Shown here in pieces: positions 45,888 through 57,730 of a stretch of DNA of 64,000 nucleotides. The number at the start of each line of letters is the position of its first letter. The stretch's first letter is position 1. The DNA lies in assembly GCF_009870125.1 (NCBI RefSeq), contig NC_046683.1, forward strand, positions 58,357,869 through 58,421,868, given 5' to 3'. Origin of the DNA: Drosophila pseudoobscura (Eukaryota > Arthropoda > Insecta > Diptera > Drosophilidae). Under the pieces are notes generated by a model that made no database searches, was not told the DNA's origin, and saw nothing but the letters and a program-made list of their open reading frames with translations. The position numbers and the translations under genes were made by a program.

Positions 45888-47271
45888 ATCGATCTATAAA
45901 TAAATGGAAACGGGATGTGATTGGATGGTTTAAAATAAAGTGCATTCCATAAAGGAAGTTTACGTAACAATTAATAAATATGTCCAGCGTTCGATATCAA
46001 CTTAATTATGGCCTCCACTCAAACTTTGTTCCCAATGCCCACACGATGGTGAATGCTTATGACCCTACAATGTTTATGGCACCCTCCTCTCTCACACACA
46101 CACACACACGTATGTACCTGCTATGTCCGCGAACTTTTTGAAAAGCGAATTAACACTCGACTCGAAGATCTTGGGGAAGTTGCAACCTGCCCTCCCAAAC
46201 AGCTCTGAGCAACTGAATGGGAGCGGAATGTTGTCAACTGTTTCCTGTGCCCGTGCCGATAGGGATCCTAACGATTAAACACCAAAAAACCGACAAAACC
46301 TATATACTAACGTTATTAATCATCTGTTATCAGTCAATGAGTACGAATGTTACCACTGTCCCACGACATTCGCTATCATAAAAAAACGAGAACCATTGCA
46401 GCACACCATGTGTGTATGTGTGAGAGAGGGGAAGTGCTATAGACAAAGGCTGGCTAACGGAACGCGAGGTTACACGATTCTCTCGCACTGATCTTTACAA
46501 CAGATAGAGAGATACGAGAGAGAGAGAAAGAACAGAACAGAACAGAAAGTGAATGGGAATAACGGAAGAGTTACACTCTTGCTCACCCATTCTTTGGATA
46601 CACTTTTAATACCTATATTTGAAATCGATAAGAAAATGTTTGGTAATCATTATTAATAATTAGTTATGTTTATGAGCCCAGAAAGGCAAATGAGTGGCAC
46701 TTTGAAGAGAACCGTATCAGCAAAGATAACGACTGATAGTCAGAGAAATTAACATTTAAACTACGCATGCCAATGTATCCGCCTATTGGTAGTGTATTGT
46801 GAAAACATACATATACAGAAAAATGCTCATATTACATATATGGTATTTTGTTGTACGGTCACACACAAGAATCAATGCGGCCATCCGTCGATATCAACAT
46901 CAGCTGCTTGGATTGCTATCGATATAAAGAACCGCGAGCGCATATTTCCGTCAAAATTGAATATTTAATTCAATTAAGTTTAATTATTGCATTAATCTCC
47001 AAATACATTATGAATTAAACAATGCTCACTTAGGTTTATAACTACCAGCTACTACATACGTAAACTTGATGGCTCCAGTGCACCTTGTAACCATAAACTT
47101 AGAAAAAAAACCTATTTTCTTAACCACTTTCCGGAGTTCCGAGAGGAATCAAATCATGAATTTATCCGTTTAGCAGAGTGTTGTGACATGGGTTTACAAA
47201 ATAACTTGTAGATAATTGAGTTCATTAGCTTGGCTCCTCGACTAAAATTGTAATATCAAATAAGAGTTAAT
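45888..47271. other. spacer between the two Agpat genes
   Basis: Promoter-side DNA of the left gene and 3' flank of the right gene. It contains a CA run (46095-46110) and GAGA-rich words (46505-46530). No coding exon was recognised. Confidence 0.5.
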
Positions 47272-48653
47272 TTATTTTGTGCTCGCTTTTGCGGTTGCAG
47301 CCGATCCATAGTTTGAAGCCTTGCTGATCTGTGTCTTCTTGATGGCCTGTCCCATGAGCCAATAGACTGAAATGATGATAAAACAATTAAATAAAGTTCA
47401 GACAGTGACCATACCATCCCATGCTTACAGAGTCCTAGAATGGAGAGCGAGGTGATGAAGGCCGTCCAGTTGGCAGCCAGCAAGGAATTGATCAGATAGG
47501 AGAAGATGAGGGACATCGAGAATATCGCCCAGGCGAAGAAATTCAGGAGCGAGCTTAGCCGAGGCTTTTTCACGTACACCGGAACCTCCTTCACGCCCGA
47601 GGTCTTGAAGAAGCTGCCCGTCTCGAGGAAGCTGTCGATAATGCGGTCCTTCTCTACAAACAGATCCTGCAGCCACTTGGCGGCCTCCTTCTCGTCTTCC
47701 GGCACCTGCTCCAGCGGGATACGTCTCATCAGCATGTGGGGCTCCACGCTCTTTCCGTTCAGCAGCGACAGCATTGTGGAAGGGGTCTACACAATTATTG
47801 GACGGGATTAGGAGTAAAGATTAGAATTAGAGATAATCAAGAAAGGATTAGCGGTATATTTTACCGTATCTGTTGGCCTGTAGGCCAGGTTGATGTCATA
47901 GATAACCGGACAGAGGCCACGAATGGGAGCCAAGCTGGCGGTGAATCCCTTGGTGCGCGGAATCAGATGGTGCTTAAGTACTGGCATGCCACGTTCCTGG
48001 GCAAACTTGACGGAAGCCTCGTGCTTGGCGGGTGTGAAGCGTGTGCCTTCGGCATTGAGCAGCAGCCAGGTGGGATCGGGATAGGAGAACACCACCTTCA
48101 GCTGCTCCGTAATGATGGTCTTGTCCTGGTCGAAGTTGCGATTGAGGAAGACAAATTCGGCCAGCCACCAGCCCCAGCCTATGATGGGCACATACCGGAT
48201 GGGCTTCTTGGCGTAGGCCTTGCAGTTACCGAGGACATTCAGCTTGTCGCAGATCATCCAACCGTTGAGCCAGTCGATCTCGTACTTGTGGTTCATAATG
48301 AGCAGCACGTGCTCCTTGCCAGCGTACTTCTTGTAGTCATCCTCATCCATATAAACGCTCATTTTACTGCCGGCATACCAATCCGCCACAAAGACCAGTT
48401 CTAAAAAGGAATGAAAGGGTCAGTCAAATCGGTCAGTGCATTCCAACAGAGACAACAGAGATGTGTACTTACGGGAGTAGAGGGAGTAGCAGGCATAGTA
48501 CATCAGCTTGCGGAAGAGACGTTTGTTGAAGGGCTTGATGACGAGGTGCATCAGCAGCTGGATAAGGTTGATGCACACCCCGCTCGTGAAGAACGTGAGG
48601 GCGATGCACAGGTGGATCAGTCTCAATTGTTTCAGCTTCTCCCACGACACCAT
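47272..48653 (-). CDS. Agpat3: 1-acylglycerol-3-phosphate acyltransferase (Agpat3-like)
   Basis: Exons 48653-48473, 48400-47865, 47786-47429 and 47366-47272 give 389 aa. It has the same architecture as its neighbour: N-terminal hydrophobic segment, NHKYEIDW (NHx4D), EGTR, PRTKGFTASL and C-terminal membrane segments. The gene structure is the same except for one extra 78-bp intron (47787-47864). The two exons it separates total 894 bp, exactly the length of the single middle exon of the other copy. The enzyme makes phosphatidic acid from lysophosphatidic acid at the ER. The Agpat3/Agpat4 naming within the pair is uncertain. Confidence 0.9.
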
Positions 48654-50121
48654 ATTGAACTAAAAGCAGAAAAGGTTCAATGTTCCAATTATGTTGCTTG
48701 CAACCTTTTACGTAACTCAGAAACTCTAAATTGAACTAAAAATAGTAGCACCCCCGATGGGGCAATAAACTTCAGAGGGTACCGCCTGCATAAACCCCCT
48801 TTTTATGGCCAAGATGAGCTGCCGTCTTTGTGGTTTTACGGCGAGTGAAAGACGCATCGTTCCGTGCCGTTCCGCACTCACTTTAATGCTTTGTTGATTC
48901 GACCACGCGGAAAAGTTGAACGCGAGTTGCACAATTCAGCAGCTGAGGACGGACTGGCTTGAGTAATGGCTAACAAACAGATATTGCAAGATATATATTG
49001 GAGGCTATAGACGAATCTAATCAGCAGTGGCAGTGAGCCCAGGCAGCAACGGGAGTCGCGAGTCCACTATTGATGAATTTGTCCAGTTTATAATTATCAT
49101 TTATAGCACTCCGTCGTGAACAAAGTCCGTACGATCGGATCGGATCGGACCGGGCGGTGGTAGATACTACTACATTCTACGAAGAGGTCTTCGCGTGCTC
49201 CTTCCCACCTCACCCCGCACTATTCCACACACACGTTGTAGCTGTTATTGTGTGTATGCGTATGTGCAAGCGAGGCGTGTGGTGGTGTGACGTGGATTAT
49301 GGTTATCATCGCCCTCTCTCTTTCTCTCTAGCTCTCTGGCACAGCACCGCCACCCACTATTATCACCAACAAAGTCCAACGCTCGGCGATCTGTCATCTT
49401 GGGCTTTGAAGATATTCTTAGACCTCTTATCTTATATATAGACACACTCCTGACCACTTTGCTGTATGGATTCTGCGGATTTCCTTCTCTCTGAGTCTCG
49501 CAAACATGTTCATTTAGTGTAGTTAATTTTTGCACTGGCGACTCAATGCCGTCGCCGCCTACACTCCACTAATTTACCTTTTTGGCAATGTTTTTGTGCG
49601 AATTTTTATAATTGTTATTTGTTTGCTAAGCGTCTAGTGTGCCCGTTTTTTTGCAATAATTCTAAGTGGAACATCTGCGTAGAGCTGGAGAAACATCGGT
49701 GTTAACATCTGACATCGATGGTACTCGAACGATTTTTGTGTTTTCGATGTATCGATATATTTAACATCCCTATCTGCAGCTCTGCAATTTATGCCAAAAT
49801 TTCCATTTCTTAAACAATTTGAAAGTCACAGTGCTGAAAGTAAACGTCGAGTGAAGTTAGAATAGTTACATAAATTTATATCCTGTCTGGATCTTAAATC
49901 TCCGCTTGTTTTTGTTGACGAAAACTAGTACGGAAGCTGAGCAAAATTCAACCGGCAGACAGAGACGCTTTTTTTTCTGCATTTTGCAAACGTGAGCAGC
50001 AGCAGCAGTAGCGGCAGTAGGAGGTGCGAGGTAGTATAGAAATGGGTTTGGGCTTGAGGGGATAGACACGCATATGTACATACCTGAACATGGTCATAAC
50101 CGAGTGCTTATAGGTTTAGTC
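48654..50121. other. divergent upstream region of Agpat3 and the MYND-finger gene
   Basis: A TATCGATA word near 49752 and an ATCGATGG at about 49713 suggest a DREF-type housekeeping promoter for the gene to the right. The first exon of that gene probably starts near 49.8 kb and contains untranslated sequence. No extra coding exon was recognised. Confidence 0.5.
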
Positions 50122-53100
50122 ATGTCCAATTCAGAAATCTACGACCCCTCCAACTCAGATCTGAGCAGCGACGAATACGCCACTGAGGAAGACGACGACG
50201 CTCTGATGGATGCCGCCGTCAGTAAGCAACCTCCTCCCCCCAAGGAGACCCAATCGAGCCTCGAGTCCTCCTCGATGCCCGAAAAGGCAAATACCGATGT
50301 ATTGGAATCGACAAAGCCCCCCGACAGCAGCGTGGAGCTGCCGCTACCGCCGACACCGACGCCGGCACCAAATGACAAGGGCACAAAACCGCCGGCTACT
50401 CGCGAGGAAACCCTCCGCCGGATCAAGCAAATTCGAGCAAGGAAAAAGAACATCGGATATTATAAACTCCGCAGTGTTCGATGGTAAGTGTCTATAAAGA
50501 AAATTAATTGACTTTTGAGGTTATCTATAATTGAAAATCGTTTTCCGATCAGGCTCCGAAAGCTGCATCAATTTCCCAAGAGCAAATTGGAAGCTCTAAA
50601 GCAAGTCTTTCCCCTATATAAGGCACACTATAAGCGCTTGGCCGACTACTGGAGCGACAGGGCGGCCTATCGGCAGAAGCTGCTGGCTCGCCAGAGCTGT
50701 AGCACCAGCAGCCGCAGTCGTAGTTACAGTCAGAGCCGCAGCAACAGTCGCTCGCGCTCTCGTTTTCGCTCTCGCAGTGGGAGCCGCAGTCGCAGTGAGA
50801 GCAACTCGCCGGAGCTCATCTGCTTGGATGACACCGAAAACGAGGACTCGCCGGAGAAGGTGGAGCCGGCCCAGACAGCCAGACAGATGTCGGCCGTGAA
50901 GGAGGACAAGGAGAAGTCGATTCCTTTGCGACAGATTGAATTTGACAAGAAACCGCCTCCACTAGCCCCCGAAAACGGCTCCGTCCTAGACGAATTCCTC
51001 ACCATGAAGCCGCCTTTAAATCAAATTCTGAAACAGCAAGTTGACAAAGAGATAACTGCTTATGAGCTGGCCCAGTTTTCAGCTGCCATGAAACAATTGA
51101 CGGAGAATACTCAGCAGCAGCCGAAGGAGGAGACGCCCACAACTGTGGCGCCCACTGAGCCCCTTAAGCGCCGTCGTTCGGTAACGCCACCACCACTGAC
51201 CAGCAGTCAGGAAAAGCGCCCAAGGCAGATGCCTGATCCTGATGACGATGACGATGACTATGACCGCATCGAATTTATACCAGTTGTGCAGCCGGCACAG
51301 GAGTCTCCAAATCGAGCTTTAGTTACTCCACAGCAGTATGTCCAGCCACAGATGCAGCGGCCACAACAGTCACCCGTTCAGGAAAAGCCACAGCAGCAGC
51401 AGCTGCAGCAACCATTAAAAGACAAGCCACAGCAGCCGCAGCAGCAGCAGCAGACGCCGCCGCAGATTCAGACGCAGATACAGAAACGCAAGCCACAGCA
51501 TCCCCAGCAACATCATCCTCTGCAGCCACAGGTTCCGCAGCCGCATTCGCAGCCATTGCAGCCTAAACCACAGAAGCTCCAGCCGGATCCCAAGATGCAG
51601 CATCTGCAGTCACAGCATCCGCAGAATCAGCAGCCGCAGCAGCAGCAGCCGCAGCAGACATTGCAACAGAAACCACTGCAGGATCCCAGATTTCCTGTTT
51701 TCCAGTTAGGCACGCCCTACTCTCTCGCTCCAGTGGCAGGATCCGGATCAGGAGCCATCCAACAGGCCGTGAACCTGACCGCCATGGCCTACAGCGTGAA
51801 CACGCCCAGTCCCCAGGCCGTGCCCATGGAGATTTCCTATACCACCGCGAAGCTGCCACAGACTGCTGCCAATCCGATGAACCTCCAGATGCCAACTCAG
51901 GCTCACCAGCCACGTGCAACGCCACCAGCCAGTCCCCAGCCTCAGATCCAGCCACAGGCCCAGACATTCGCTGTACCGCAGCAGCCAAAGCCACGCCGCT
52001 CAGAGACCGTCTCCACTCAGACCCCAAAAACCGCTCAAGCCCCACAGCCGGCGGCTCAGAATCAGATTCCTTCGACTGCTCAGAACCCTCCGCTGGGACG
52101 ACCCAAACCACCTCTCATGGATCTCGGAAACGATGATGCCAATTTCCATTACCACCTCCTGTCGCTCTACGAGGAGATGGACACCCAGCTGAAGGCGAAG
52201 ATATCGCTGGTCAAGCCGGAGCTGAAGGCCCTGGCCAAGGAGCGGGAGCGCATTGAGTTTGAGATGAAGAATCTTGACAGACAGATCCTGAAGCACGAGG
52301 AAGAGGGCAATCGCCTGCAATATCTGCGCCTCGTTCAGAACGAGCTGCGAATCCGCCTGGAGCGCAAGGAGCGTCTAGCCATCATCAAAAGCATTGTGCC
52401 CAATTTGATCGGCCAGAACTGCAGCATCTCGGAGCTTAGCGAAATGCAGGCGATGTTGGCGCTCAACACTGAGGATGCCGCCGCTGTCAGCATGGAGCGC
52501 TGCCTCAACAAGATGGAGCAGAATAGGAGCAACATTGAAGTGCTTCGCTCGTAGGTCAACGACGGATCGCGCTCCTCGAACAAGTCTTAACCCCTGCTGT
52601 TTCTCTTTTCAGAGCCTTGGGTCTGAAAGCCCCAGAGAGGGAACCGACTGCTTCTCCCACTCACCGCCAAGCGCCGCGACAGATGGAGGAATTTCCTCAG
52701 AATCGCAGTCGCAACTCCTTGCCGGCGCTTCGCGGATCCACACACGTTATCAATAATTTTTTCGATTCGAGGCGCCATTCAGAGGAGAGGTAAGAGAAGT
52801 TCACCCCTCTTTTGCTCTAGAGACCTATGCTATCCATTTATTTTTTGTAGAACCGCCCCATCGTCGAATCTGGGGCACATCTCCAGCCAGACCCAGAATT
52901 CACAACGGCTGCCCAAGTCGCCAAGCCTGGAGTTTTTGACCGGCAAACAGGGACAGGTCCAGGCCCAGGTCCAGATATCGCCACACCATCGCAGCCAGAG
53001 CTCGCTGCACTGCCCGTCCGGGATCGAGAACCTAATGATGCCGCTGTACAACAGCAGTCCCTTGGCCGGCCAGCAGAAAAAGGTACACAAGTGTTATTTA

Positions 53101-53534
53101 AATACTCTCCCGATTGCCTAACGAACAAAATATTCATTCGTTCTTTAGCACGACGAAATGCATTCCAACTATAATAATGAGTCCTACTCGTCGGGTGGGC
53201 AGCAGCCACAGACCAACACGCAGCCCCAGGGCATAGCTAAGACTTTTGACAATCGCGGTAACAGGCTGCAGACTAGTGGCCCAGGAGAGGGCGTTATCAT
53301 CTTGAATGGACAGGGGGGGGAACATAACTGCATGGAGTGCGGCAAGAATGAGGCCAATTTCATTTGTGGCATCTGCAAGATGCAGTGCTATTGCAGTCGT
53401 GAGTGTCAGGTGAGCATGAACCTGACCTGCCCCTTTAACCACCGAAATGATTCCACTAAACTTCGTTTTGTTCTTTTTTGATCAATTTTCAGCTCCGCGC
53501 CTGGGATGAGCACTACCCGCTCTGTGGTCAATAA
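50122..53534 (+). CDS. large SR- and Gln-rich protein with C-terminal MYND zinc finger
   Basis: Six coding exons: 50122-50483, 50553-52550, 52613-52789, 52851-53082, 53149-53409 and 53493-53534, with continuous frame (about 1023 aa). The start at 50122 (MSNSEIYDPSNSDLSSDEYA) follows an acceptor-like GGTTTAG; a start at 50074 on an unspliced leader is possible. Parts in order: acidic N-terminus, basic RRIKQIRARKKNIGYYKLR, an arginine/serine domain at about 175-210, a long Pro/Gln-rich low-complexity region, a helical segment (LYEEMDTQLKAKISLVKPEL), and a MYND finger (CMECGKNEANFICGICKM...CYCSRECQ) completed by the last exon, which supplies LRAWDEHYPLC. MYND fingers bind proline-rich partners. 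The combination suggests a nuclear co-regulator or RNA-linked factor; I do not recognise the gene and do not name it. Confidence 0.85.
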
Positions 53535-53899
53535 TCAGCTAATCAGCATTACTAGGTCTGCAACTATAACTACAATCAAGATATTATAATCCAGTCGCGT
53601 AAGATGCATCGAACATCCTAGACCCAAGACATACAAAAAAACATTAGTTTCATATTCGATTGCAATGCATAAATAATCATTTTTTTCATTTGTAATCGCT
53701 CTCCGCACATCGATCAATAAATACATAAAGACACTATCGAACTAATCGTATTTTCCAACACCGCTATCGATAGTTCATGTTTGATTGGAGGGCAATGCCT
53801 AACGGCTGCTTTTGAAATTAATTCCGTTGTATCCGATCCCTTTTTGAGGCAAGGCAGCACAGAATCTACATATGTATGTGTGCTATCCATAATATGGGT
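53535..53899. other. short intergenic region with a DRE-like site
   Basis: This is the 3' UTR of the MYND gene (AATAAA near 53717), followed by a perfect TATCGATA at about 53763-53770. No gene start nearby explains that site. It is either unused or marks a transcript I could not identify. Confidence 0.5.
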
Positions 53900-54382
53900 T
53901 TATTTACTGCGCCTTCGCACCTGGCACAGCAGCTGGATGTCATTGATATGCAGATGGAGCGGCTGCCTCTTAGTCCACGGGCCGCGTCTCAATTTCCGGA
54001 TGCGCAGCTGCCGGCTGCAGTGCAGCCTGAATTTCAGATTCGGATGCCACACATTCGAGGCGGCGATGGCCGTGTTGGCGCTGGGTGTGACGCATTTATA
54101 GGCGTATTGCCACCATAACCGTATGCTTTGCTTGGTACTGTGCTACAATTTAGTGGACGGGGGTGTGGGTGTGGGCAGATTGTAAATATTATTGGCCCTA
54201 AACAATCAATGTGGGGTTTTTTGGGTGGGGGAAAGACTCACCATATAGACGGGCAAAACGTAGTAACGCTTACACTCGCGTCGCCTGAAGTTGAATGCTA
54301 TGGGCTGGCGGTGCGTCGACGACACCTTTGTCAGGTGCGACCGAATGGCGCTGGCACTGGTCGAGCGCTGCAGACGCTGGAG
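53900..54382 (-). pseudogene. two-exon coding fragment, possibly from a VPS13-like gene
   Basis: Two adjoining open exons with good splice signals on the minus strand: 54382-54242 (acceptor TTTTACCAG, donor ATG|GTGAGT, 47 codons) and 54142-53900 (acceptor TTGTAG, 80 codons, stop TAA overlapping an AATAAA). Both are phase 0 and favour C/G in the third position, so this strand looks coding. The joined sequence includes RRRECKRYYVLPVYM, then RLWWQYAYKCV and PLHLHINDIQLLCQ. The WW-x-YAY word and the preceding basic/aromatic stretch resemble the region after the chorein N-terminus of VPS13 proteins, but the match is short and I cannot assign the family. No upstream exon or start codon was found, so it is either a remnant of a larger gene or the end of one whose other exons I missed. 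Confidence 0.35.
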
Positions 54383-56632
54383 CTGGTAAAAGGCACAGAG
54401 AACGGGGCACGGGCACGGGGCCGGTCACGTAATTAGTAATTAGTTTTCCAAACAATTGAACACCTTTTCAAAGCACACAATATTTAATATGCGCAAAATG
54501 TTTGCTATTTTGCTTTGAGCTCTACAAAGAATTCGCGCCAAATTTGGCTTGCAAATGATTCGAATCGACTCCGGATTAGGCGCTTTGTTTGCAATCCGCC
54601 GATTGCTGGCTGGCTGCCTGGCTGGATGGAGTGGGATCCGAACCGGAGTGAGAGTGCGACTGCAGTTGGCCCTGAACCTGCTTATCAAAGCGGTAAGCGG
54701 CAAAGCGCCAAGCGGTAAGGGAACGGCAAAGCTAGTCGCACTTATCGATGCGCTGTCTATATACAGACATACATACATATACATAATTGCTGTAAAAATT
54801 ACAGTTGTAAGCTCCTATTCTCATGGCTTATTTATGCGATCCGACAGCGGAGTCATCCAACTCGAAGTTGATTGCAATTAAATCCGCTTATCAGTTTAGA
54901 GTCGCGATTCAAATTAACACTATAATCAAATCGAAGCAGCCGCCCCACTCCCGCTCTCCCTCCTCCTCTCTCTCTCTCTCTCTCTCTCTCTGTCCGTTCT
55001 GTCTGTGTTTTAGCGTCCTCGCCGACTAGTCGGTGTACCCTTGTGCAGAGAAGGGTATCACGATTTGGTGCAGACTTTTGCCACGCAATGGAGCAGGAAG
55101 CATCTTCGAGCCCAGAAAGTATGCTGTATCTGAATCACATATTACTATACCCTACAGCTTTTACGATTCTTTGTGAGAAAATATATTTGAATCTCAAGAT
55201 AATTCCATTGTTACAGGCTTACAGGCTCTTAAGAGTATCTAAATCTTTGTGCCCCCCCTATGGATAGCCTTCCTTTTCTGGTGTTTTTTTTTTCTAGTAC
55301 AAGTATTAAACAGTTTTACAAGCCGCTAACGCTCAGAAATTGTTGCTAATTAGTTGAACCCGCGCACGCCGGCGCAGCGGACCTTAAAATCGAGCTCCAT
55401 GGGGTGCGGGATGTGGGTTGCGGGTTGCGGGGGCGCGGGCGCGGGCATTGCCGGCTCTAATAAAGGTGTACTGTGACTGTGTGTGTGCGTGAGTCTGCGT
55501 CAAGATTGGAGGCAATCGAGCTGAATTAGATGCGGTCGCCGATGGGATGGGGTTGAGGGTTCTGGGGTCGATTGAGTGCAGATCAAGCGATGAGCAATTT
55601 GTTTTGTTCATTGTTTTCTTTTTAAGAAATTAGAAATCAGAAATTAAAAAGGACCTTGAATGCAATTTCTGTGATTTAATTTGCATACAAAAAAAAACCA
55701 AGTCGGGGTATTATTTAGTGCATTCCATTCCTCTCTCCACAGCAATCGACTTCGAAAAGTCCCGTTTCATTCGATCACTGAAACAAAACACGTTAAACGC
55801 TTTGCTTTGCCTGAAACGATACTATTTGCCTGATGACAGGCGCAATTAAACAAATCTCAACGCTTTCGATTCAAGCGACTTGTGTGCGCTTTTTATTTGT
55901 AAATATATTGTTGGTTTCGATGTTGTACGGTACACGGTACGGTATGTGCATGTGCGTGTCGCGGGCTGTTGTGTTTGTGTTTGTGTATCACTATCTGTGC
56001 GAGTAGAGTATCTGGCAGCTATATCTAAGGGGGTGTCGTGTCTCCATGTCTCCCTGTCTCCATGTCTCCCTGGCAGTGTTTCTGTTTCTGTTTGTGTCTG
56101 TGTTTCTGTTTGTGTCTCTCTATGTATGATTCAGCGGCGCCCTCAACCAACTCCCACAACCACAATGAATGGCTGCCGCTGTGTTCCGTTCTGCGTTTCA
56201 GTTCAGTTCATTGGGATCGCTGGGGACGACGACGACGACTACGACTACGACGGTTGCACGGTTCTCGGTTTTTGAATTCGCAATTTTGTTTCGGCTTTTC
56301 GGCTTTTGGGTGTTCGGGTGCTTTGGTGCTTCGGGGCTTCGGGCGGTTGTCATTGTTGGGAGAAGACCCTCTCCCAAGTAAAATTCATGTTAATGAATGT
56401 TAATTTATACATTTGTAAGAATCTAAAATCTGTTTTTCCATACACAACAATTATTGACTGGCTGCCGTGGCCGCTGGCACTGGCGCTGCTCCCCAAATTC
56501 GAATTCGGAAACAGTCGCGCCTGAAACGCCGCCGTGATCGCGCACTGCACTGCTCAGCTCTGCTCTCTCTAGAACATTAGTTCCGTTACCCCCCCTCCCT
56601 CCCCCTCGAAAAAGGAAAGGAATAGAAAGGCA
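54383..56632. other. region upstream of the gag-derived gene
   Basis: No convincing exon. It contains a CT-repeat (54965-54990), a GC-rich tract (55370-55445), CCTGTCTC/GTGTCTG repeats (56040-56120) and a block at about 55020-55260 whose wording (CTTGTGCAGAGAAGGGTATC, CTTCGAGCCCAGAAAGTAT) resembles dispersed Drosophila repeats. The gag-derived gene's 5' UTR probably begins after 56.4 kb. Confidence 0.45.
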
Positions 56633-57730
56633 ATGGATCCCGAGTTTGTGAACAAATATAACCAGGTGCTCAGTCGGTTGAAGCTCATCGAGAACTTCGA
56701 TGGCAGCGATCCTGCGAAGCTGCCGCCGTTCCTGCAGCGGATCGAGGCCCTGATGCCGGCCATCAACAGCTTCGACGACTACTACAAGGCACAGCTGATA
56801 GGACACATCAAGAACAAGTGCACTGATCGGGCCAGGGAGGCGGTCTTCACACGACAGATGAGTGCCCCGGCGGCCAATGGAAATGGGAATGGTCATGCCA
56901 ATGGACACCTGCTGAAGGCCGAGTCCTGGCTGAAGCTCAAGGATCAGCTGCTGTACAACTACGCGGAGCGGGAGTCCAGCTACTCGCTGATCCACAAGAT
57001 ACGCAGCGCGGTGCTGGACTCGAACATAGAGCTGTACTATCAGAAAATGGCTAAGCTGAAGCATCGACTAATCAACCGGAAGCTCACCCACAACGACACC
57101 CTGTACGCGCTCGAGGACATCGAGCGGATCACGCTGCAGGTCTTCCGCGACCACCTGCCCGAGCCCACACACTCGATGATTCTGCGGCGCAACCCCAAGA
57201 GCATGGAGGAGGCCTACCGCTACATCGTGGAGGTGCAACAGCAGTTCTACACCCAGAGCGGCTCCCTCGGGAGCGATCAACAGGCGGCCACCTTCAGCAC
57301 CAGCCACAAGCAGCACCACCACACCTACGGCGTCGGTATGGGCGGCGTGGGCGTCAGCACCGTGGGTCTGGGCGTCGGGATGGGTGCAGTGGGTCTGGGC
57401 ATGTCCTCGGCGGGCTACGGCCGCCAGATGTCGGACAAGGGCAACAGCCAGAACGCTAGCTCCAGGAGCTACTATAACCAGGCGGCGCCCGCCGTGGGAG
57501 CGGGTAAGACGAGTCCCATGTTCAAGAGCCTCGGAAATCCCACATTCAAATCCAGCTTCAGCTACAACGGCACCAGCAGCGGCAGCATGGCCGGAACGAG
57601 CGGCATGGGCTACTCCAATACGAAGAAGGATGTGAAGGCCAACTATCAGCAGCAGAAGAATCAGAACCAGAACCAGAAGAGCTCCATGAAGACCTCCAGC
57701 ATGGGTTCCGGCAGCAGCTGGCGGAAGTAG
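56633..57730 (+). CDS. Gagr: domesticated gag gene (Gagr-like host gene)
   Basis: A single-exon, intact frame of 365 aa starting MDPEFVNKYNQVLSRLKLIE. Residues about 1-205 match the capsid-like part of Gypsy-type Gag (NFDGSDPAKLPPFLQRIEAL, YYKAQLIGHIKNKCTDRARE, a long helical region, NPKSMEEAYRYIVEVQQQFY). The C-terminal 150 residues are Gly/Met/Ser/Asn-rich and carry no CCHC knuckle. No pol, env or LTR sequence was seen on either side, and codon use is like that of neighbouring host genes. In flies a gag-derived host gene (Gagr, CG4680 as I recall) is conserved at this locus, which would make the capture older than the split of the major Drosophila groups. Its role is reported to be host physiology, including stress response. 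The name rests on family and position. Confidence 0.82.
   Translation: MDPEFVNKYNQVLSRLKLIENFDGSDPAKLPPFLQRIEALMPAINSFDDYYKAQLIGHIKNKCTDRAREAVFTRQMSAPAANGNGNGHANGHLLKAESWLKLKDQLLYNYAERESSYSLIHKIRSAVLDSNIELYYQKMAKLKHRLINRKLTHNDTLYALEDIERITLQVFRDHLPEPTHSMILRRNPKSMEEAYRYIVEVQQQFYTQSGSLGSDQQAATFSTSHKQHHHTYGVGMGGVGVSTVGLGVGMGAVGLGMSSAGYGRQMSDKGNSQNASSRSYYNQAAPAVGAGKTSPMFKSLGNPTFKSSFSYNGTSSGSMAGTSGMGYSNTKKDVKANYQQQKNQNQNQKSSMKTSSMGSGSSWRK

Noticed and set aside
53876-54118. Plus-strand frame MGLFTAPSHLAQQLDVIDMQ over the orphan exon
   Set aside because: The opposite strand has better third-position bias and matching splice sites, so this frame is more likely the shadow.
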